Notes under the pieces: generated by a model
Told to the model about the DNA's origin: nothing
The model's input: only the letters and a program-made list of their open reading frames with translations
Databases searched by the model: none
Shown here: piece by piece, positions 8,925 through 18,316 of the stretch
Layout: each line of letters begins with the position of its first letter
Numbering within the stretch: the first letter of the stretch is position 1
Made by a program: the position numbers and the translations under genes
DNA from: an uncultured Candidatus Saccharibacteria bacterium
GTDB lineage: Bacteria; Patescibacteriota; Saccharimonadia; Saccharimonadales; Saccharimonadaceae
Reading direction: 5' to 3'
Assembly (NCBI GenBank): GCA_947305705.1
Contig: CAMZEB010000001.1
Location: 186,001 to 250,000, forward strand
Length of the DNA: 64,000 bases

Positions 8925-11338
8925 TTATTCAGTTTTATAGTAGCGCCTTTAGCTGTATCCCAATAAATTATGCCATTTTCAAAGGTTTGATATATTTTTC
9001 CGTTTTCATCTACTATTTCACTACTCGTAGGGTACCCGAGCGGACCCCATTCAGTCCCCTGTTTAAACCAAGCGTCGTAAATACCGCCAGATATATCCCA
9101 GGCGCCAGTCTTTTCAGTCCAATATATATTGCCCGTTTCAAATGCCTGATAGCATCCATTATTTACTAGACCACAATAACCTGTAGATAATGCTTTTTTA
9201 AGTTTGCTAGAAAAACCACCCAAATCAACCCATTTTTTAGTTGCAAAATCACGAATAACCCAGGCGCCAGTTGCGATGTCCCAATAAATATTTCCGTGTT
9301 CAAAATTTTGATGGAGATTCCCTTTTTCGTCTTTTTGCTCACCGCTAGTAGGATAGCCTAGTATGCCAGACTCCTTACCTACTTCTTTCCACTTAGCATA
9401 AATTCCACCGGATATATCCCAGGTACCATATTCTGGGTGCCAATATAATGCGCCAACTTCAAAATTCTGATAACAGCCACCGCTAACTAAATTACAAACC
9501 TCAGCCCCTATTGCTACCCCAAAGATGTCTCTTAAAGCCCCTATTTTGTTCCAACGATTAATATAATGATCCAGTATCACTGACGCACCTTTTTTTACAT
9601 TCCAATATATACGGCCTTTTTCAAATTGTTGAAAGAGCAGGCCTTTTTCGTCTCGCTGTTCGCCGCTCTTCGGATAGCCAAGTTCGCCTTTTTCTTTATT
9701 CAATTCTTTCCACTTAGCATAAATTCCACCGGATATATCCCAAGTGCCATATTCTGGGTGCCAATATAGATATCCAGTCTTAAACTCCAAGAAACACCCA
9801 TCATCAATCAAGCCGCATTTTTCTAGAGATATTGGATAATCGAATATACCTTTATTTCCACCTAGCTCCATCCAGCGCTCAATATAGTGACTAGGAATTA
9901 CCCAAGCACCTTTCTGAGTATCCCAATATATCCTACCCCCTTGAAATTGTTGATAAACGAGCCCGTTATTATCAATTAATTCACTAGTTAGCGGCAAACC
10001 AAGTTCTCCGTGTTCAGCTTTCAACTCTTCCCATTTGTTATATATGCCGCCAGCCACCGTAAAACCATCTCCATTTAGCCAAACAATTTTGCCATTATCA
10101 AATGATTGCATTGTGCCACCATTTGACAGATTACGTTCTTCACTACTAATAGGATAACCTAAATAACCACTCGGACCACCCAACTCCTTCCAAAATGCTA
10201 AGATTCCACCGGAAATATCCCATGCTTCTTTTTCGTTTCCATATATATAACCAACTTCATATTCTTTATAACAGCGTTTCTTCCCACCAGCTGAACCGCA
10301 AACAATGTCACCTTTTGCTTTGCCGAGAATGCTATTCTCACCGCCTATTGAGACATAATAGTCTTCAATGATTTTACTAACGTTGTCATATTTTTGCGCA
10401 TACGTACTTCCAAACCACTCGTTGAAATACATGAAGAAATTACGATTGCCATATGAGCCGCAATATGCGGTACCTGGATAGTTCGCGAGCGCGGCGTCAT
10501 TTGGTGTATATGGCGTATAAATATAGAGAGATGTGGTTGCAATGTTTTCCAAGTAAACTGCCTTTTTGCCGCAAGAATAGTCTGGCGAGTAGTAGATATT
10601 GTTCGTCATGTATGGATAATACCCGTAGCTATAAATATGCTCTTTATAATAGTTTAGCTGCCACGCCGCCATCATCACCTGGTTATAGAAGCCAAAATAC
10701 TTGGCGTTACAAGGCGCGGTGTCCGGACAAGCGTAGCCCATAACCGTGTTGTATTCATTTTTTAGCGGCCATGTATCACCCCAGACATAGCTTTCCTTCT
10801 TTAGCATTACGAGCAGTACTTGAGGGTTAATGTTGTATTTATGTGCCGCATCATAAATAATCTGAGCCGCCGAAATCATGCCCTCTTCGATTTCGCCATT
10901 CGTTTCGAAATTCGTTTTATGCGTATTTGGATTCTCATAGAATTTACTAACACAAACATATGGTGCGTCATGATAATCCGTACGCCCCGCTTCTCGCATC
11001 ATACGAGCATATTCGCGACGAGAAATATTTGGATTGACTGCCACGCCGTTTATTTTGCGCCCATAGCCAATTGCTTGCGTGCCCCACATATCGCAACTCG
11101 CAGAATATTTGTCCAAATGCGTCTGGATTTCTGCCACCGTCATCGTATCAGCGTTATAAAACACCTCGTCGTCAATAATGCGCCCCGCTTGGAAATCGGT
11201 TGCTTTTACCGTAGCGATAGTTTCTGGAGTATTATTTGTCGCTAGGCCGAAAAACACACCAATAAAGGCAATCGCCGCTAGGTAAAATGGCGTTCTTCTA
11301 TATATCGATGTTCTGCGTCTCACTTGCACCCTCCGCAT
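8921..11338 (-). CDS. LGFP-repeat protein with N-terminal TM and lytic-transglycosylase-like domain
   Basis: INPQVLLVMLKKES segment, then many LGYPxSxE...FxxGxIYWxxxxGAW repeats; start may be 11338 or 11377. Confidence 0.85.
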   Translation of the reverse strand: MRRVQVRRRTSIYRRTPFYLAAIAFIGVFFGLATNNTPETIATVKATDFQAGRIIDDEVFYNADTMTVAEIQTHLDKYSASCDMWGTQAIGYGRKINGVAVNPNISRREYARMMREAGRTDYHDAPYVCVSKFYENPNTHKTNFETNGEIEEGMISAAQIIYDAAHKYNINPQVLLVMLKKESYVWGDTWPLKNEYNTVMGYACPDTAPCNAKYFGFYNQVMMAAWQLNYYKEHIYSYGYYPYMTNNIYYSPDYSCGKKAVYLENIATTSLYIYTPYTPNDAALANYPGTAYCGSYGNRNFFMYFNEWFGSTYAQKYDNVSKIIEDYYVSIGGENSILGKAKGDIVCGSAGGKKRCYKEYEVGYIYGNEKEAWDISGGILAFWKELGGPSGYLGYPISSEERNLSNGGTMQSFDNGKIVWLNGDGFTVAGGIYNKWEELKAEHGELGLPLTSELIDNNGLVYQQFQGGRIYWDTQKGAWVIPSHYIERWMELGGNKGIFDYPISLEKCGLIDDGCFLEFKTGYLYWHPEYGTWDISGGIYAKWKELNKEKGELGYPKSGEQRDEKGLLFQQFEKGRIYWNVKKGASVILDHYINRWNKIGALRDIFGVAIGAEVCNLVSGGCYQNFEVGALYWHPEYGTWDISGGIYAKWKEVGKESGILGYPTSGEQKDEKGNLHQNFEHGNIYWDIATGAWVIRDFATKKWVDLGGFSSKLKKALSTGYCGLVNNGCYQAFETGNIYWTEKTGAWDISGGIYDAWFKQGTEWGPLGYPTSSEIVDENGKIYQTFENGIIYWDTAKGATIKLNN

Positions 11339-11891
11339 TATCTGATTTATATTCCATCCATATAGTCCAGGATCCACTTGTCAGCTGATCTTTTTCAATT
11401 TTTACCGCTTCGCAAACTGTGTTTTTTGCATCTGGTATTATTGCGCTTACATATTCTTTTACCGTGTCATCGTGCTTTAAATAATAGGTACATTTTCCGC
11501 CCTCTTCTTTGAAATTCGTCACGCGCCCACTAAGGACTACAAAAGTATCTACCTGCGCAACCATCAATGAAGACACTGCAACCTTTTTGCCACTATCTTT
11601 TTGTTCTGCCTGCTTGCTAATGTCCGATTCGTAAGCAGTTTTTGAATCATCATATGTCGTTTCCGTGTCAGCAATCACATTACTTTCCTCGGTTTCCTGC
11701 TTATCACTAACACCGTTTTCTGATTCACTATTTGTACTCGTCGTTTTAGGATTATTGTTCCCAGATTCAAATTTATTAATTAGAGCAAATACCGCAAAAA
11801 CAAATGCTGCAATAAAAATAATAAACAAAAACGCAGTAACAATTCTAGAGGTAGTATTAGATCTTTTTGTATGTTTATTTTTGGTAGCCAT
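11298..11891 (-). CDS. hypothetical membrane-anchored protein
   Basis: single N-terminal TM then Ser/Thr/Glu-rich linker; internal Met MATKNKH at 11891 preferred. Confidence 0.6.
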   Translation of the reverse strand: MATKNKHTKRSNTTSRIVTAFLFIIFIAAFVFAVFALINKFESGNNNPKTTSTNSESENGVSDKQETEESNVIADTETTYDDSKTAYESDISKQAEQKDSGKKVAVSSLMVAQVDTFVVLSGRVTNFKEEGGKCTYYLKHDDTVKEYVSAIIPDAKNTVCEAVKIEKDQLTSGSWTIWMEYKSDNAEGASETQNIDI

Positions 11892-11952
11892 AATATAGCA
11901 CTCCTCTTTTGTATTTAAGCATAATCTATTTTGCAAGTCAAGCTGCTTAAGA

Positions 11953-12372
11953 TTATGGATGCTTGTTTTTGAAAACTATCTTATAGCCAAAATAATTCGT
12001 AACCATACCAGCGACAGAACCGCAAGCTTTGGCGAATAGCTTAGCAAGCGCAGAATCGCCAATAATGGCAGTTACGACCGTAATTACTAGCGACTGGATA
12101 ACCCAGGCACTAAAGAGAGATACCGCCAAGAAACCAATCGCCGTAGTTTTGATGGATTTTTCACTCTTCCAGACGAAAGTATAATTCAAAAAGAAGCTAA
12201 TCGTAATACAGATTGCAGTCGAAATAATATTCGAGACGACTTTATCGACATTAAAGACGTTAGTAAGAAGACCAAAAATTAGAAAATCTAGGACAGTGTT
12301 AAAACCGCCAACTAAAACAAAGCGAATTTTTTCGCCGTGTTTTTGATTAAGCTTTTTTAGTTTTTCCTGCAT
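11953..12372 (-). CDS. GtrA family membrane protein
   Basis: KIRFVLVGGFNTVLDFLIF, four TM segments. Confidence 0.85.
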   Translation of the reverse strand: MQEKLKKLNQKHGEKIRFVLVGGFNTVLDFLIFGLLTNVFNVDKVVSNIISTAICITISFFLNYTFVWKSEKSIKTTAIGFLAVSLFSAWVIQSLVITVVTAIIGDSALAKLFAKACGSVAGMVTNYFGYKIVFKNKHP

Positions 12373-13321
12373 CCTGGAGATTCCTTGATTGTCGGCGATC
12401 GATTATATAGAGTGGGCGGCCTTGAGCTTCAGCGTGAATATGAGAAATATAGAGAGCCATAATTGCCTGCGAAATCAGAACGAGGCCAACCAGGAAGGAA
12501 ATAAAAATACTGAGGCAGGTTGTTCCGGTCCATTTAAGACCAATCGGATCACCCATAATAAACTCTTCAATAATAACAAACACGCCGAGCACAAAGGAAG
12601 CAAAGGTAATAAAGCTACCAATCCAACCGAAAATTATAAGCGGGGTCGTGCTGAGACTAATAAAGCTGTCGATTGCGAGACCGAATAGTTTTTTGAAGTT
12701 GTAGCTCGGCTTCCCTGCGAGGCGGTTGCCATAGATATAGTCGATGTAGACTTTCTTGAAACCCATCCAGTCCATAAGACCGCGCGTAATGCGGCCATGT
12801 TCGGTAAGTTTATTGAACTCATCAACTACAACACGGTCGATAAGGCGAAAATCTGTGCTCCCAGGAACAGTATCCTTGACGCCCATATGCTTCAGCATTC
12901 GATAGAAAAGCTTCGAACCGAGCTTCGCGATAAGGCCGTGCTTTTCATACTTGCCGCGGACGCCGATAACTATTTCCCCGCCGGCTTCCCATTTCTCGAT
13001 AAATTCCGGAATAAGCTCTGGGGGTTGCTGACCGTCGGCGTCTATTGTCATAACAGCATCACCGATTGCCTCGTGAATACCAGCCGTAAGTGCTACTTCT
13101 TTGCCGAAATTTCGCGAAAAAGCAAGCACTTTGATGTGCGAGTCTTTTTCTGCCATATCTTGGATAATCCCAAGCGTTTTATCTTTGCTGCCGTCGTCAA
13201 CAAGAATTACTTCGTAATTGTATTTTAGCTTCTTTAGCTCGGGCTCAAGCAACTCATGATAGAATTTGCGAAAACCTTTTTCTTCATTATATACAGGGAT
13301 GACTAGTGAAATAGTTTTCAT
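12347..13321 (-). CDS. GT2, dolichol/undecaprenyl-phosphate sugar synthase-like (GtrB-like)
   Basis: SLVIPVYNEEKGF, VDDGSKDKT, DADGQQPPE, two C-terminal TM helices; adjacent to GtrA. Confidence 0.9.
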   Translation of the reverse strand: MKTISLVIPVYNEEKGFRKFYHELLEPELKKLKYNYEVILVDDGSKDKTLGIIQDMAEKDSHIKVLAFSRNFGKEVALTAGIHEAIGDAVMTIDADGQQPPELIPEFIEKWEAGGEIVIGVRGKYEKHGLIAKLGSKLFYRMLKHMGVKDTVPGSTDFRLIDRVVVDEFNKLTEHGRITRGLMDWMGFKKVYIDYIYGNRLAGKPSYNFKKLFGLAIDSFISLSTTPLIIFGWIGSFITFASFVLGVFVIIEEFIMGDPIGLKWTGTTCLSIFISFLVGLVLISQAIMALYISHIHAEAQGRPLYIIDRRQSRNLQDAGKTKKA

Positions 13322-14752
13322 TTATTTTGCTCCGATATGTTTAATTACTACTGCAATCGTGCGGAAGAAAATCGAAATATCCAAAGCGAGCGACCAGTTT
13401 TGGACGTAGTAGACATCAAGCGCACGACGTTCGTTAAATGAAATATTACGACGGCCAGAGACCTGTGCAAGACCAGTAAGGCCTGATTTTATAGACAAGA
13501 TAAGGCTGCGGTCACCGTATGATTTTAATTCAATCGGCTGTAAAGCGCGTGGGCCAATAAGCGAAATATCGCCTTTGAGAATGTTAAATAACTGTGGCAA
13601 TTCATCAAGCGAAGTCTTACGGAGAAAACTACCGAGCTTAGTATAACGAGGGTCGTTTTTGAGATAATCGCCCTGCTTGCGGTATTTTTCAGAGAGTTCT
13701 GGTTTGCCCATTTTTTCAAATGCCTGTTCAGGCGTCAAGCCACAGAACTCTTGTTTCATGCTACGGAATTTATAGAGATTGAACTCGCGATCAAATCGAG
13801 TGAGGCGAACATCCTTATAGAAAGCTGGGGCTTTAGGATCGGCAATTTTCTGGATAATGAAAATAACGAACATAAACGGCAAAGCTAAGATAGTTAAAAG
13901 CAAGCTCGACACAAAATCAATGACGCGCTTAAGAACATATGCGGCACCGTGGAGTGGAGTTGGGCGAATTAGAATGACTGGAATAGCAGCTATCCATTCT
14001 ACGTCGCCGACGAGAGTAATAATTGAATCATTCGCTGGAGAATAATAATACAAAGCGTGATGGTTGATGGCAATACGGTTAACTTCCTCAATATTTTTGC
14101 CATCCGTATGAATAATAGCGTCAGGATGAAGGCGTTTAACTGCAGTTTCTATGTCAGAATATTGATGCTTCTTCCATTCTTCTGGAATAAATTTGCTATT
14201 CGCAACAACACCGACAACTTTATAGCCGGTCTCTGGGCAAATCCCCATTAGGAGTTGAGTCGTGTTCGGACCGTCACCGACTATAATAGTGCGGATAAGC
14301 CCCACACTGCGACGGAAGAAAAATTTCCGAATAGCAGAGATAATACCACGCTCAAATAAGAGAGCGATAAAGCAGAATACTGCAGTTAAAATTGCAATGC
14401 CGCGCACTGGGAAAAGAGAGCTAGATGCAATAGTGGTGTTATTAATAAAGAAATCGTAGGTAATAATAGCCATAACGCCAAGCACACTCGCAATAAGGAG
14501 ACGGCCGGCAAGAATTGTTGGGCGCGTAATTATCGAACGGCGATATACACCAACGCTTATTAGGATAATAATCCAAATTGGAAGAATTATCAGATTTGAA
14601 ACAATGAAGTCTGTAAGCTCCGAATCGAAGAAATATGGGCGCGAGTCGATGTGGGTGCGGAAGTAATAAGCAAAAGAAAACGAAAAAATAATCGCTAACG
14701 CATCACCAACTAATAGAAAGAAGCGGTAAATAAAACCAGGCTCTTTTTTCAT
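13322..14752 (-). CDS. polyprenyl glycosylphosphotransferase (bacterial sugar transferase)
   Basis: KRVIDFVSSLLL, LYKFRSM, LRKTSLDELPQLFNILKGDISLIGPRAL, GLTGLAQVSGRR motifs. Confidence 0.95.
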   Translation of the reverse strand: MKKEPGFIYRFFLLVGDALAIIFSFSFAYYFRTHIDSRPYFFDSELTDFIVSNLIILPIWIIILISVGVYRRSIITRPTILAGRLLIASVLGVMAIITYDFFINNTTIASSSLFPVRGIAILTAVFCFIALLFERGIISAIRKFFFRRSVGLIRTIIVGDGPNTTQLLMGICPETGYKVVGVVANSKFIPEEWKKHQYSDIETAVKRLHPDAIIHTDGKNIEEVNRIAINHHALYYYSPANDSIITLVGDVEWIAAIPVILIRPTPLHGAAYVLKRVIDFVSSLLLTILALPFMFVIFIIQKIADPKAPAFYKDVRLTRFDREFNLYKFRSMKQEFCGLTPEQAFEKMGKPELSEKYRKQGDYLKNDPRYTKLGSFLRKTSLDELPQLFNILKGDISLIGPRALQPIELKSYGDRSLILSIKSGLTGLAQVSGRRNISFNERRALDVYYVQNWSLALDISIFFRTIAVVIKHIGAK

Positions 14753-14777
14753 CTCTATTATTATAGCATTTTCGCGG

Positions 14778-15137
14778 TTAGATTGCGAGGTCTAAGAGCT
14801 TTGCGGCCGCCTTAAGTGTCGCGAGATCATCCTTAATACTTTGGTCGTCTGGGCTCTCGGTTAATTTAGCGTTCAGCTCGGCGATTTTTGCCTGAAAAAG
14901 CTTCTGCGTTTCGACGTGATTCTCGAGCGGAATCACTTCTAGCGAACGGGCGGCATTAGGAATTTTCTTGAGGAAGCCAGCCTTTGTGCAGTTATCGATA
15001 TGCTCCGCAACAGCAGAAACGGATTTTAGCCCCATAGCACGTTGTATCTCGCGATAGGTTGGAGAGTAGTCGTGCTCAATCGTAAAATCTTGGATGTATT
15101 TCAGAATAGCGCGCTGTTTTTTGGTGGGATTTGCCAT
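14778..15137 (-). CDS. LexA-like N-terminal winged-helix protein without the S24 peptidase domain
   Basis: TKKQRAILKYIQDFTIEHDYSPTYREIQRAMGLKSVSAVAEHIDNCTKAGFL matches LexA DNA-binding domain; remainder is a short helical tail. Confidence 0.85.
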   Translation of the reverse strand: MANPTKKQRAILKYIQDFTIEHDYSPTYREIQRAMGLKSVSAVAEHIDNCTKAGFLKKIPNAARSLEVIPLENHVETQKLFQAKIAELNAKLTESPDDQSIKDDLATLKAAAKLLDLAI

Positions 15138-15150
15138 GACTATATTATAA

Positions 15151-15180
15151 CAAAATGCGACCTCCACTTGGGAGGTCGCA
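15151..15180 (-). terminator. rho-independent terminator of the 15211-15417 gene
   Basis: perfect stem TGCGACCTCC/GGAGGTCGCA with T-rich tract on minus strand. Confidence 0.8.
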
Positions 15181-15210
15181 CTGTAACCTAAATAATCTGC
15201 TTATTCGCAA

Positions 15211-15417
15211 TTATTTTTTGCGGGAAACAGTCAAGAAACCGTTGCGTGGATTCTCGTTAACTTCGCGGTCTGCTGGAAGGTCACATGGGGTGCCCTTTGA
15301 GTTCTTCGCAACCTTGGTGAAGAAGTAAATAGTCTGTGGTTTGCCACCACGGAGAGTTACCTCAGATTTGTGAAGATAGTATTTTACACCCTTGGAATTG
15401 GTATGTTCGTAAGCCAT
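15211..15417 (-). CDS. small conserved hypothetical protein
   Basis: 68 aa MAYEHTNSKGVKYYLHKSEVTLRGG...; GGAGGAAAG ribosome-binding site; followed by terminator. Confidence 0.75.
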   Translation of the reverse strand: MAYEHTNSKGVKYYLHKSEVTLRGGKPQTIYFFTKVAKNSKGTPCDLPADREVNENPRNGFLTVSRKK

Positions 15418-15489
15418 TTTAGACTTTCCTCCGTTAGTTATATATACCCTTATCTTATGACCCCCTATGAGGGATGTCAAGAGGAAAAA

Positions 15490-16203
15490 TTACTTTTTGT
15501 TTGAGCGATTAAGGAAGAAAAGAATAGTATGAAGGAGAATCCAGATAACAATACGAATAACGAGGATAATTGCTAAGATAAGACAAATCAAAATTACAAT
15601 ACCAGAGCCGCAAGGATACCAGATAGGCGATGAATACTCGTAGCGATAAAGCTCCGTTGAAGGTAGCACAGCGGCGCCGTAGGCTTCCATAGAGACCTCT
15701 TCTGGGTATTTTGCTAGTTCATCTTGATAACACTGAATATAGCGAGCATTAAAGCCCCAGCCGTTGGCGCGACTTTTTGCGTCACAGATATCAGCGACTT
15801 TTTTGTAGATGTTGCCGTTTGGATTGGTAGAGTTTTTATCAATATCTTCTTTTGCTTTAGTGATAGCAGCGTTGGCGGCACGGAGGTATTGATTCTCGAG
15901 ATAAAATGGACCGGTGCCAAATACGATTTTTTGCTGGCCATTTTCCTCGACAGTATTGAACACGATATGTTTTAGGACAAAAGAATGAAGTTCGGTGCGG
16001 GTGGAGGCGATTTTTTCATCATTACCTTCAGAGTCAGCAGCCATAACCGCATCGCGAAGCCTCGTCATTTCAATATGATCAAGCCGAAGAAGCGTGGCCG
16101 CCAAAAAACCAAGCAAAATCAAAATCAGCACTATTTTCCAGCTAGATAGTCGGAAAATAGAGGCTAATGTCTGTCTTAACTTATTCTTAGACAGTCCACC
16201 CAT
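15490..16203 (-). CDS. hypothetical membrane protein (two TM segments)
   Basis: N- and C-terminal hydrophobic helices flanking an extracytoplasmic domain. Confidence 0.65.
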   Translation of the reverse strand: MGGLSKNKLRQTLASIFRLSSWKIVLILILLGFLAATLLRLDHIEMTRLRDAVMAADSEGNDEKIASTRTELHSFVLKHIVFNTVEENGQQKIVFGTGPFYLENQYLRAANAAITKAKEDIDKNSTNPNGNIYKKVADICDAKSRANGWGFNARYIQCYQDELAKYPEEVSMEAYGAAVLPSTELYRYEYSSPIWYPCGSGIVILICLILAIILVIRIVIWILLHTILFFLNRSNKK

Positions 16204-16222
16204 AATATATTATGATTATAAC

Positions 16223-17443
16223 ATGAGTAAGATTTATTTTTCGGGGATAAATGGAGTTGGGATTAGCCCGCTTGCCGAACTTGCGCAAGATATGGGCGAG
16301 GAAGTCTGTGGGTCTGATATGCGCCGAGGCGAGTTGGCACCCGAGCTAGAAAAGCGCGGAATTGAGGTAAAATACGGGCCACAAGACGGAGAATTTTTGA
16401 AACAAAAGATTGCCGAAGGTGTTGATTGGTTTGTTTATACTTCCGCATTGCGACCAGATAATCCAGAGCTTATTGCGGCGCGTGAAGCGGGCATCCGTGT
16501 GAGCAAAAGAGATGAATGGCTAAATGAATTCTTGAATAAATATAATCTGAAGATGCTTGCCGTTGCCGGAACGCACGGCAAAACTACGACCACATCAATG
16601 CTGATTTGGGCTTTTCACGAATTAGGTATGCCGCTAAATTATGCCGTGGGAACAAGTTTGCCTTGGGCAGGACGCAGTAATTTTGCACCAGAGTCGCAAT
16701 ATTTCGCCTATGAGTGTGATGAGTTTGACCGAAATTTCTTAGCATTTCATCCATATGTCGCGGCGATTGTTTCAGTCGATTACGACCATGCTGATATTTA
16801 TCCGACCGTCGAGGATTACCGAGCGGCATTTGCACAGTTTGAGAGCCAGTCGGAGATTGTTGTAAAAAATACAACAATAGACGAGAGGATTACTCTTTCT
16901 GGCGAATTGCGCAGGAAAGATGCTTCTGTCGTGCTAAACGTTATGCGTCATCTGTGCGATGCGAGCGACGAAAAATTGATTGATATCTTGAACCGCTTCC
17001 CTGGCGCGGAGAGACGCTTTGAAGAGGTTTCAAAACATGTATATACAGATTATGGTCATCATCCAGAAGAGATAAAGGCAACCGTGCAGATGGCACTAGA
17101 GTTGCGCGATAGAGGTGATTTTAAAGGCGTTGCAATGGTTTATGAGCCGCTACAAAACCGCCGACAATACGAATGCCGCAAAAATTACGGCGACGTATTT
17201 ATTGGCATCGACAAGTTGTTCTGGGTTCCAACTTTCTTACTGCGCGAAGATCCAAATCAGCCAGTTTTGACGCCTAAAGATTTGATTCCATACATGAATA
17301 ACCCAGAGATTGCCGAGGCGGCAGAGCTGAATGATGATTTGTCGCAAAAATTGCACCAACTCCGCGATGATGGTTGGATGATTTTGATGGAAGCGGGCGG
17401 CGCGACAGGCGACGAGTGGTTACGCCGAGAGTTCAAAGATTAA
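16223..17443 (+). CDS. murC: MurC/Mpl-like UDP-N-acetylmuramate ligase
   Basis: SGINGVGISPLAE, VAGTHGKTTTTSM, RRFE...YTDYGHHPEEIKAT; start at 16223 (MSKIYFSG). Confidence 0.85.
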   Translation: MSKIYFSGINGVGISPLAELAQDMGEEVCGSDMRRGELAPELEKRGIEVKYGPQDGEFLKQKIAEGVDWFVYTSALRPDNPELIAAREAGIRVSKRDEWLNEFLNKYNLKMLAVAGTHGKTTTTSMLIWAFHELGMPLNYAVGTSLPWAGRSNFAPESQYFAYECDEFDRNFLAFHPYVAAIVSVDYDHADIYPTVEDYRAAFAQFESQSEIVVKNTTIDERITLSGELRRKDASVVLNVMRHLCDASDEKLIDILNRFPGAERRFEEVSKHVYTDYGHHPEEIKATVQMALELRDRGDFKGVAMVYEPLQNRRQYECRKNYGDVFIGIDKLFWVPTFLLREDPNQPVLTPKDLIPYMNNPEIAEAAELNDDLSQKLHQLRDDGWMILMEAGGATGDEWLRREFKD

Positions 17444-17799
17444 TCTTCGCTCGGCGAAGTTGTTATTCCAAGAGTTTCGTCAGAGAGAGCATCTGGCGAG
17501 AAGGCTTGCGACGAATCGTTGATGCGTTTCGTGACGATTTTTAATTCGTTGAGATATTCATCGATTGCGCTTTTTGTGACTTCTCCGTCGCTTGGGAAAG
17601 TTTCTTTTTGATCATCTTCAGCATTATGTTTTTCCCCCTCGGTTATAAAGCCTGGGCGGGAACGGTCCAGATAAATATCGCCGGTCTTGCGATAAATATT
17701 TAGGCTAACCGCCGTGGAAATTACGGCAATAACTGTGGCGCCAATGCCAAGAATTATCAGATTGCGGCCACCGTGTCCGCGTTTCTCGCCATCGTTCAT
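17440..17799 (-). CDS. hypothetical single-TM protein
   Basis: ORF with one N-terminal TM; overlaps neighbours tightly. Confidence 0.55.
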   Translation of the reverse strand: MNDGEKRGHGGRNLIILGIGATVIAVISTAVSLNIYRKTGDIYLDRSRPGFITEGEKHNAEDDQKETFPSDGEVTKSAIDEYLNELKIVTKRINDSSQAFSPDALSDETLGITTSPSED

Positions 17800-18302
17800 T
17801 TCGTTAGATCCTCCTGAAGAGACAAGACAGAATTGCGATGTTTGGCTAGAATTTCTTCGAGACGGTTCATACTGCTCTGAACATCGGCGCGTTTAGCACG
17901 AACAACCTCAAGTTGATTATAAAAATCTTGAGGACGTTCTTGGCAATTAATCTTAATAAGTGATTCTAGTTCCTGTTGATAGCCAATAAAATCATCTTTG
18001 AAGCGATTGCGCTCCGAAATAAATGTTGTTTGCTGTGCAGCGAGATCACCGTTCGCCAAGTTGTTTTTCGCGAGGCGAACATTAAGATTCATCATTAGGT
18101 TAGTAGCAATTGATTCATACTGCGCGCCAAGATGAACACGATTGCGCGAGTCGTCACGTTGAAGATTTTTGAGCTGGAACTGAATACTAGAGCAGTTCGT
18201 CGAGATTTGACCTTTTTTCTCGTCGCTGATATCAGTAGCAGAAGCAGTGTTCACTGCCGAAGCCACAAGAACAGTAGCAATAGCGAAAGGAATTTTTCTC
18301 AT
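17796..18302 (-). CDS. hypothetical secreted protein
   Basis: signal peptide MRKIPFAIATVLVASAVNTASA; -10 box 6 nt upstream of ATG 18302. Confidence 0.65.
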   Translation of the reverse strand: MRKIPFAIATVLVASAVNTASATDISDEKKGQISTNCSSIQFQLKNLQRDDSRNRVHLGAQYESIATNLMMNLNVRLAKNNLANGDLAAQQTTFISERNRFKDDFIGYQQELESLIKINCQERPQDFYNQLEVVRAKRADVQSSMNRLEEILAKHRNSVLSLQEDLTK

Positions 18303-18316
18303 AAGCCTATTATATA

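Noticed and set aside
10453-10743. Plus-strand ORFs antisense to the LGFP gene (10453-10743, 10820-11245 and similar)
   Set aside because: Shadow ORFs opposite a well-supported CDS; no family motifs or start signals
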